A stretch of 64,000 nt of DNA, taken from positions 1,590,001-1,654,000 of the forward strand of contig JAOTON010001681.1 in NCBI GenBank assembly GCA_034440635.1. The letters run 5' to 3'. Shown in pieces: positions 57,723 to 64,000 of this stretch. A program made the position numbers and the translations under genes. Source of the DNA: Lepas anatifera. Lineage: Eukaryota > Arthropoda > Thecostraca > Lepadidae. The notes under the pieces were generated by a model. That model worked only from the letters and a program-made list of their open reading frames with translations, was not told the DNA's origin and searched no databases. Every line of letters begins with the position of its first letter. Positions within the stretch are counted from its first letter, which is position 1.

Positions 57723-57963
57723 GCTGATCTGTCACGCACTCGCACAATCAAAATTCGCAACAGATTATATCTAAGCTGGAAAGCATCCGAGTCCACACCA
57801 TCTAGCTCACAAAGCGTATTCCACTGTGAAAATCAGCGCCCCGCAGACACCAAGCCGCCCGGCGCCCCGCGCCTCACACCTATCGGTTCACAACATACCC
57901 GGGAGCGACCCAGGCACGTCCTAACCCGGCGACCGGTCAGTGCTGACTGAATTCTATTGTGTT

Positions 57964-58630
57964 CTTATTCCCCATCTATTCAAGCTCCAGCTCTGGGGCC
58001 CCCAAGTGTGGATCAGAGGCCTCCAGAGCAGCTTCCCCCATCCCCCCAGTTGTGCCTCCAGGGACTAGACTAGCTCAGTAACCCCGCCCCGAGATGATGG
58101 GAGTTGGCCTTGTGTTCTTATTATCTGTCTATTTAAGACCTATTATCTGTCTATTCAAGACCACCTCAGGGGCCCCTGATGTAGATCAGGGCCACAGAGC
58201 CGCTCATGCTTCACCCAGGGACTAGACTAGCTCATTAGTCCCAGAGATGAGATCATCAGACTAGCTCAATGGGCCACAGATAAGCTCATAGGGCCTCGAA
58301 GTCAGAAGTCAGAATGTATTTGGAAACGTCCACACACGTTGGTAAAACAATTATGTGGTTTTTCACGTTTCCACGTCATATGGTAAGACAGTGTAGGTAA
58401 AACTAAAAAACTAAGGATAAAAGCATACCATAAAAAGAAGATCAGATCACACACGGGCACAAGCACTGCACACACAACATACATAAAACTAGCGCTGACG
58501 AAAGTCTCCCCACTGCCTCTCTATTAGCAGGGCTCTCAAAGTGGGTTTGAATGGCATAAACGGCAAACCAGTTCAAAAAGCCCCAGAACAGTCTAAGGCG
58601 CCAGATCACCTCAGGGGGCCTCAAGCCAAC
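57964..58630 (+). repeat. ~20-bp array, first part, of the large hAT-like element
   Basis: It matches 29985-30360 of the smaller relative, starting with CTTATTCCCCATCTATTCAA. A block at about 58304-58555 has no counterpart there and is either an insertion here or a deletion in the relative. It ends at the TTAA of the inserted gamma element. Confidence 0.8.
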
Positions 58631-58634
58631 TTAA

Positions 58635-59622
58635 CACGCGCCTCGCTGGGGGGGGCGAAATTCGCCCCCTCCTGGTTTTTCCCAGGTAACTCAAAAAAGA
58701 AGAAACGCAGAGCAACGAAACTTATAATAACTTATTCCCGATCAATTTTACACATCTGACCAAATTTTTGAGTTAAGGTCATGTCAGGTCAAGGAGCTAT
58801 TCAAGGTCAAGTGACCCAACCTCAAAATCTAAAATCACGAGTTTGAAGCGGCGCCCAGGGAACATCAGCAAACCGATCAGTTTGAAACTTCCACAATATG
58901 ATAAGGTCATTAGGGTCTACAAATCTGCTGTCTCGGAATTTTGATATTATTGGCCTAAGGTGGGCCAATTTCTAGGTCACCCCACTATAAGTCTATGGTA
59001 AAAAATAGAATGGGCTCGTTTTCAGTAAATACTGGATAGATAAAGCTGAAAATCCTCAAACCGCCTGTTCTTACCACCATCTAGACCATAAAGTTGAGTT
59101 TTTGAGGTCAAAAGGTCACATCAGGTCACGGGAGCATAGAGTGATTGTTTTGCCAATAAATTCTCACTGAATTGAGATAAAGCTACCATTTTCCTTGCAT
59201 TGTGCTTATATTGTCACGGGGAGTCGATTGATATGCAACATGACCATACCAGGTCACTCTGTGACCCTGACCTAGCTCGAGGTCAGGTCTTGAACTAGCA
59301 AGGTCATATTATACATCATTCGATTTGCTGCGATGAGAGGAATCCAATGATACGTAAAGATTTGCTCTAGCTCCACTGAGGGCAGATCTAGAGAGAGAAA
59401 CGTGCACTGTTCTGTTGTAAGCCTATGGAACCTTCTTTGACCTATGCTGACCTCAATATTGACCTGACATAAAAATTATTCCTGTACAATCTCTTCGTCT
59501 TGTCAAGAGCTTTTGAACGCCGCCCATAATTTTTCTTTATCTTTCGCGTGGAATGAGATACGGAGGGGGCAAAAAACGCCCCCAGCGGGGCGCGTCATGC
59601 CAGGGCCCTCACGGGGCGCGTG
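58635..59622 (+). mobile_element. TTAA-flanked MITE (gamma family), copy 2
   Basis: TTAA flanks at 58631-58634 and 59623-59626. The ends are CACGCGCCTCGCTGGGG and, inverted, CACGCGCCCCGTGAGGG. A near-perfect palindrome around GGGGGCGAAATTCGCCCCC lies just inside the left end. It aligns end to end with copy 1 at 21091-22086. The smaller hAT-like relative has the empty site near 30358 (GCCAACTTAATGG). Confidence 0.92.
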
Positions 59623-59626
59623 TTAA

Positions 59627-61188
59627 GGGTTCTCACAAGCTCAGCGCCCAGACCAGCTCAGGGTACCCTCAGAACCTAGATCCACTCTTGGGCCCCAGAT
59701 CAGCTCTTGGGGCCCCAGATCAGTTCAGGGGCCTCAAGTCAGGTCAGGGGACAAGATCAAGTCAGGGGCACTAATTCAGCTCAGGAATCTCTCACCAGCT
59801 CGGGGCCCAAGCATTTCAAAGCCCCAGAGCTTCTCAGGGGACACCAGATCGGCCGATAGGGCACCAGATCAGCCTCGGGGACAAACAATCAGATCAGTGG
59901 TCCCCCGACCAGCTCGGGGCCCAGATCAGCTCGGGAATACCAGATCAAGTCAGGAGGCACTAAATCAGTTCAGGAGGCCCATACCATCTCAGGGGCCCTC
60001 ACCAGCTCCTGTGGGTCCAGCTCAGCTCAGGGCCTGGGAGCTGCTTAGGAAATCACGTAATCAACCCAGGAGGCCCGGGTCAGCTTAAAGGGCACCATAT
60101 TAGCCATGGGGCACCAGACTAGCTCAAAGGGAATAAGATGGGCTCAGGAGACACACTGATGACTCAGCAGGCACCAGATCGACTCAGGGGGCATTAGTTA
60201 AGTTCAGGAGGCAGTATATCTGCTCAGGGTGCACCAGACCGATCAGCGCAGGGGGCAAGTTCAAGTCAGGGGCACTAAATCAGCTCAGGGATCCCTCACC
60301 AGCTCGGGGCCCAATCAGTTCAAAAGCCCCAGAGCTGCTCAGGGGACACCAGATGCCCATAGGGCACCAGCTCAGCTTTGGGGACAAACAATCAGATCAG
60401 TGGTCCCCGACCAGCTCGGAAATACCAGATCAAGTCAGGAGGCACTTAATCAGCTCAGGAGCCCCATACCATCTCAGGGGCCCTCATCAGCCTAGGGGCC
60501 CATACATCAGCTCAGGGGCCCTCTGGGCTTTAGAGCTGCTCATGAAATCACGTAAGGAGGCCCAGATCAGCTTAAAGGGCACCAGATTAGCTCAGGGGGC
60601 ACCAGACTAGCTCAGAGAGCATCATATGGGCTCAGGAGGCACCAGATCGACTCAGGGGCATTAGTGCAGCTCAGGTGGCACCAGATCGATCCGCTCGGGA
60701 GCCAGATCAGCTCCCAGCCCCCCAGACAATGGCAGGAGCCTAAATCAGCTCAGGGAGCAGCATAACAGCTCAGGGGACACAAGGTGGGCTCAGGGCCCAC
60801 CAAACCAGCTCAGGGGGCACCAGGCCATCTAAGGAGACATCAATAATCAGCTGAGGGGGCACCTAATCAGCTGAAGAGGCACCATATTGACTTAGGAGAC
60901 AGAATCAACTTGGGGAGGGATGAGATTAGCTCGGGGGCTCGAATCAGCTCATGGGGCACTAAATCAGCTATTAGGGCACCAAGCAAGCTCGGAGGCATTA
61001 GACTAACTCAGAGGGCATTATATAGGTTCAGGAGGCACAATTATTTGCTCAGTGGGGCACTCGATTGACTCAGGGGCACCAGATCAGCTTAGAGGGCAAG
61101 TAATCAGCTCAAGGGGCCAAGACCAGCTGAGAGGCCACGGGATGAACTCAAGGAGCACCAGATTAGCTTCACCCTTACGATTATTGGC
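59627..61188 (+). repeat. ~20-bp array, second part, with ~500-bp period
   Basis: Units like AGATCAGCTCAGGGGGCACC continue. The longer period is seen from CTCACCAGCTCGGGGCCCAA near 59791 to the same text near 60296, about 505 bp apart. This matches the ~501-bp period in the relative at 30150-31750. Confidence 0.85.
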
Positions 61189-62042
61189 GACGATGAGGCA
61201 TTATCTGGAAACGGATTATGTGCCTATACTCTTCCCGGGTGGTTGGAAAGGCGAAAGAATGCTTTAGCTGATCAAAAAGGCACTTAATTGTCAAACAATA
61301 GTTGAAATCGCTAAATGCGGTCTAGTTCCATCTAGGTTCGACGGCGTAGGGCACTAAATTTCGAGCGGCACGGCCCAAAGGGGGTACACCACCTGACAAT
61401 TAAAAGGGCACCCGGCACCGATGGGGGCACGTGCCCCCTGTGCCCCCTGGCTGCGGCCCTCGACAGTAGATAAACTACGGGAGGCATTAAATAAGTTCAG
61501 GGGGCCTGGATCAGCTCAAGGGACACTAAAACAGCTAATAGGGCACCAGGCAAGCTCGGAGGCATGAGACTAACTCAGAGAGCATTACATAGGTTCAGAA
61601 GGCACAATTATTTTCTCAGGGGGGGGCACCATATTGGCTACGAGGGCATCAGATCAGCTCAGAGGGCACATGATCAGCTCCAGGGGCCAAGACCAGCGCT
61701 CAGGGGGCACCAGATGAGCTCAAGGGGCACTAGGTTAGCTCTGCCCGTACGATTATTGGCGACGATGAGGCATTATCTGGAAACGGATTACGTGCCTATA
61801 CTTTTCCCGGGTGCTTGGACAGGCGACAGGATGCCCTAACTGACCAAAAAGGCACTTAATTGTCAAGCAATAGTTTAAATCGCTAAATGCAGTCTAATTC
61901 CATCTAGGCTCAACGGCGTAGGGCACTAAATTTCGATCGGCACGGCCCAAAGAGGGTACACCACCTGGCAATCAAAAGGGCACCCCGGCACCGATAGGGG
62001 GGGGGCACGTGCCCCTGTACCCCCCCCCTGGCTGCGCCCCTG
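60955..62042 (+). repeat. Direct duplication of the right end of the hAT-like element
   Basis: About 510 bp ending at 61460 is repeated ending at 62042. Both copies hold ACAGCTA or TCAGCTA then AGGGCACCA, CGATTATTGGCGACGATGAG (61189 and 61750), GGCGTAGGGCACTAAATTTC and a terminal CCCCCTGGCTGC. The inner copy ends in CTGCGGCCCT and the outer in CTGCGCCCCTG. The smaller relative has only one copy. Confidence 0.85.
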
Positions 62043-62217
62043 ATGCCACCATAGGCATAACATGTAAATGAAGTTTTTCAGTCATTACATCTGAACTTAT
62101 AGAGATAAAGCAAAATAATCTAAACCATCGAAATCGTCATAGCCAGTCAAATCGAATGATAATTACCCATTAAGGCCCGGCGGGCCATTTTTGGACGGTT
62201 GTTTCAAAAGGGTCTGT

Positions 62218-62350
62218 ACTAGAGGTGGGAGTTTCGGGCAATTTTGCAGGCCCGGGCCCGGGCCCGGTCTGCTGCTGATTTTAGAAGCCCGTCACAAGCC
62301 CGGTTTGTGGTAGAAATGGCTTATCAAGCCCGGGAAGGCCCGGTATCATG
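62218..62350 (+). mobile_element. Possible hAT terminus with CCGGGC repeats
   Basis: TAGAGGTGGGAGTTTCGGGC leads into GGCCCGGGCCCGGGCCCGG, then AAGCCCG and TCAAGCCCGGGAAGGCCCGG. Such starts, with repeated CCGGGC motifs, are common at one end of hAT elements. No partner end lies in the window, so the element may run past its right edge. Confidence 0.3.
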
Positions 62351-64000
62351 GAAAAATCATAAACGACTGTATACAGCATTTATTTACTTTAAATCTGTCT
62401 CAAATACATATTTTAAGCCAATTTATCCTGGAAAAAGTTTTGGTTGCACCCAAAACCATATTAAAAAGGTGCATGCGGCATCAGTAGCCTCAGCTATCTT
62501 AATAATTCAGCAGAAAATGATACTGAAAAGCACAGTATGAAACATGCCTTGCTTATGATGCAAGCTTACTTCAGATAATGACCAGCATGACCTTATAAAA
62601 CAATGGGCATTCGAGGTAGAGGTATCCACATGGCAGCTAAAAGAATCAGGATGAAATAAGCCCACTCATATCAGACATTTCCTCCATGGTTGCACTTTTA
62701 TAAATCATTTTATGCTGGCACGAGCCTCACAATTGAGTTCCAATAATGTTTATGAATAGAGGAGAGAGCAGTGACAAGTTTTCAGCTAAAACTTTTCAGA
62801 ATATCATGGCAGAATGGCGGTGAATGAACCAAAAATCCTTCACATTGTCCCTGAATTGATACATGTGAGCATTTCCTTTTAATTTAGTCAGTAAACAGCT
62901 TGGAATATAGTCAAAAGATTGTTCTGCTTGGGTCAGCCCTATCTGCAAAGTAGGTAAGCCAACAGGCCAACAAGGTCCATCAGCCTATCTTGATAAAGAA
63001 CCACTAGTTTTCCACAGGTTCGCACCAAACATGGTATAAAAAGGTTGCACCCAATCTCCACCAAAAGTAAATCTGACACAAAAACAACTCGAGTCCATCC
63101 ACATTACCATCAACATGCGGGCTTGAACACTATTTCCGTTTGTTTTGTTGTATTTTAGGGGCTTGCGCTTAGAAGGTATCTGAAGCGCCGTGCTTGTCTA
63201 CCTTATAGCAATCATTTATGAAAATATTTTTCACTAAAATTTACCAGAATAGTAAGTTTATTTCAGTTTAAATATTTCAGTACTCTTAAAAATATATTCT
63301 AAAACTTTCAGGGATTTAAAAAATCAGCAAAAACTGTGTAGTGCATTTGTTTAGTTCCTGAGAATCAGGGTACTTTAACTACGGGTACAACCAAGTTTCC
63401 TACTAAATATAGTCCTCCCATGATGACGTCACCGCCCTTTCCTACTAAGTTCTAGGAGATTCTACTAAGTTTTTGGAATGATCAGCCGGAACATACCAAG
63501 TTTGGGCGTATTTGGCAGCAATCTAGTATAAATCGAAATCAACTTGTTTCACCCATTTGACAGTAACCTTGATCTCAACGGCGAGCAGCGTATTTTATGT
63601 AAATCTAATGAAAAAATCATAACACTTCAAATAATTTGTTGAAAGGGCATGCATTTATTTGATCAACTCAGGTGTCCTTAATAGCCGAGAGAAATAAGTT
63701 TACCTTCGCTCAAGAGATCACCGGTGTTTATTGTCTTCTGCTGCAGGTACCACCAACAGCCAATCAAAGGTCAGAAATCAACAGCCAATCAAAATCGAGA
63801 TTAGTCTTACTGCAAACAGCTGTTAGTGCTGAACCTGTCCTTATTTTGACACGCTCTGGAAAATTTGTAAAAATAATATTCTTCACTGGAGTTTTTGCAA
63901 AACGTCTGATGGTTTCACAAATAAAAATCTTTTAGCTTTCTGTTCAACCATATAAGTTTTGTTGATACAGTTCTAAAATAGGTTATTTAGAGCTTCGAAA
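62351..64000. other. Unassigned AT-rich stretch to the right edge
   Basis: No gene was recognised. TTTCCTACTAA-like text recurs between 63400 and 63475. TGACGTCA occurs near 63423. It may be the interior of the element starting near 62218. Confidence 0.35.

Larger units (their letters stand above)
50520..57951 (-). mobile_element. Full-length L1/Tx1-type LINE, about 7.4 kb
   Basis: The direct repeat TTCTATTGTGTT flanks it (50508-50519 and 57952-57963). The relative at 29188-32050 has the unoccupied site (TTCCATCGTGTTC) near 29980. On the minus strand the order is a short 5' region, ORF1 (to 56452), a 1.5-kb spacer, ORF2 (54953-51149), a G/C-rich 3' region (about 50790-51110) and an A-rich 3' end next to the duplication. 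Confidence 0.9.
49676..62042 (+). mobile_element. Large hAT-like element with nested insertions
   Basis: It begins with CAGGGGCGCAGCCAGAGC and ends with the reverse complement of CAGGGGCGCAGCCAGGGGGG. The octamer ATGCCACC flanks both sides (49668-49675 and 62043-62050). It is a close relative of the element at 29188-32050. Its 12.4 kb are inflated by a 7.4-kb LINE (50520-57951) and a 1-kb TTAA element (58635-59622); without them it is about 3.9 kb. No transposase was recognised in what remains. Confidence 0.9.

Overview
This window is eukaryotic repeat-dominated DNA, most likely from an invertebrate animal. It holds no gene with bacterial layout, no operon, no rRNA and no convincing complete host gene. 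What can be read is almost entirely transposable elements and tandem repeats: two long non-LTR retrotransposons, a mariner, a piggyBac fragment, a hAT transposase remnant, many hAT-like and piggyBac-like non-autonomous elements with clear target-site duplications, and two tRNA-derived SINE families. Species cannot be named from the sequence. A short fragment resembling a thioredoxin-like domain (about 23.06 kb) leans weakly towards an arthropod.

Layout, left half. Positions 1-180 are a 33-bp minisatellite. From 2.9 to 6.7 kb a degenerate GGGCCCTCT-type array with a hAT-like left end is interrupted by a TTAA-flanked element that itself carries two SINE copies. Another TTAA element (6.7-7.6 kb) carries a SINE with a 9-bp target duplication. 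Between 7.8 and 10.2 kb lie two elements ending in perfect or near-perfect 20-bp palindromes and a piggyBac transposase fragment. From 10.7 to 15.5 kb there are hAT MITEs with 8-bp duplications and a further TTAA element. From 16 to 28 kb there are a LINE tail, small G/C-rich repeats, two more TTAA elements, an 18-bp array, and a candidate promoter plus two candidate exons that could belong to a real gene.

Layout, right half. At 28.6-32.6 kb one hAT element sits inside the transposase gene of another, both with perfect 8-bp duplications. At 35.9-36.9 kb is a 54-bp satellite with a 108-bp dimer structure that stays open as an 18-residue repeat. A mariner pseudogene (37.9-39.1 kb) and a 2-kb palindrome with 0.53-kb arms around a 175-bp tandem core (40.9-42.9 kb) follow. 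A CR1/Jockey-type LINE (46.5-49.6 kb) abuts a 12.4-kb hAT-like element (49,676-62,042). That element has swallowed a full-length 7.4-kb L1/Tx1-type LINE and a TTAA element. The smaller relative at 29.2-32.1 kb serves as the empty-site reference for both insertions.

How the parts fit. The sequence records a nested order of insertion that can be read from target duplications: 8 bp for hAT, TTAA for piggyBac-like, about 12 bp for the LINE. Two themes are not explained by standard annotation. The TTAA elements are packed with AGGTCA/TGACCT motifs, including nuclear-receptor-type direct and inverted repeats. The hAT-like elements have interiors made of degenerate ~20-bp units organised into ~500-bp higher-order repeats.
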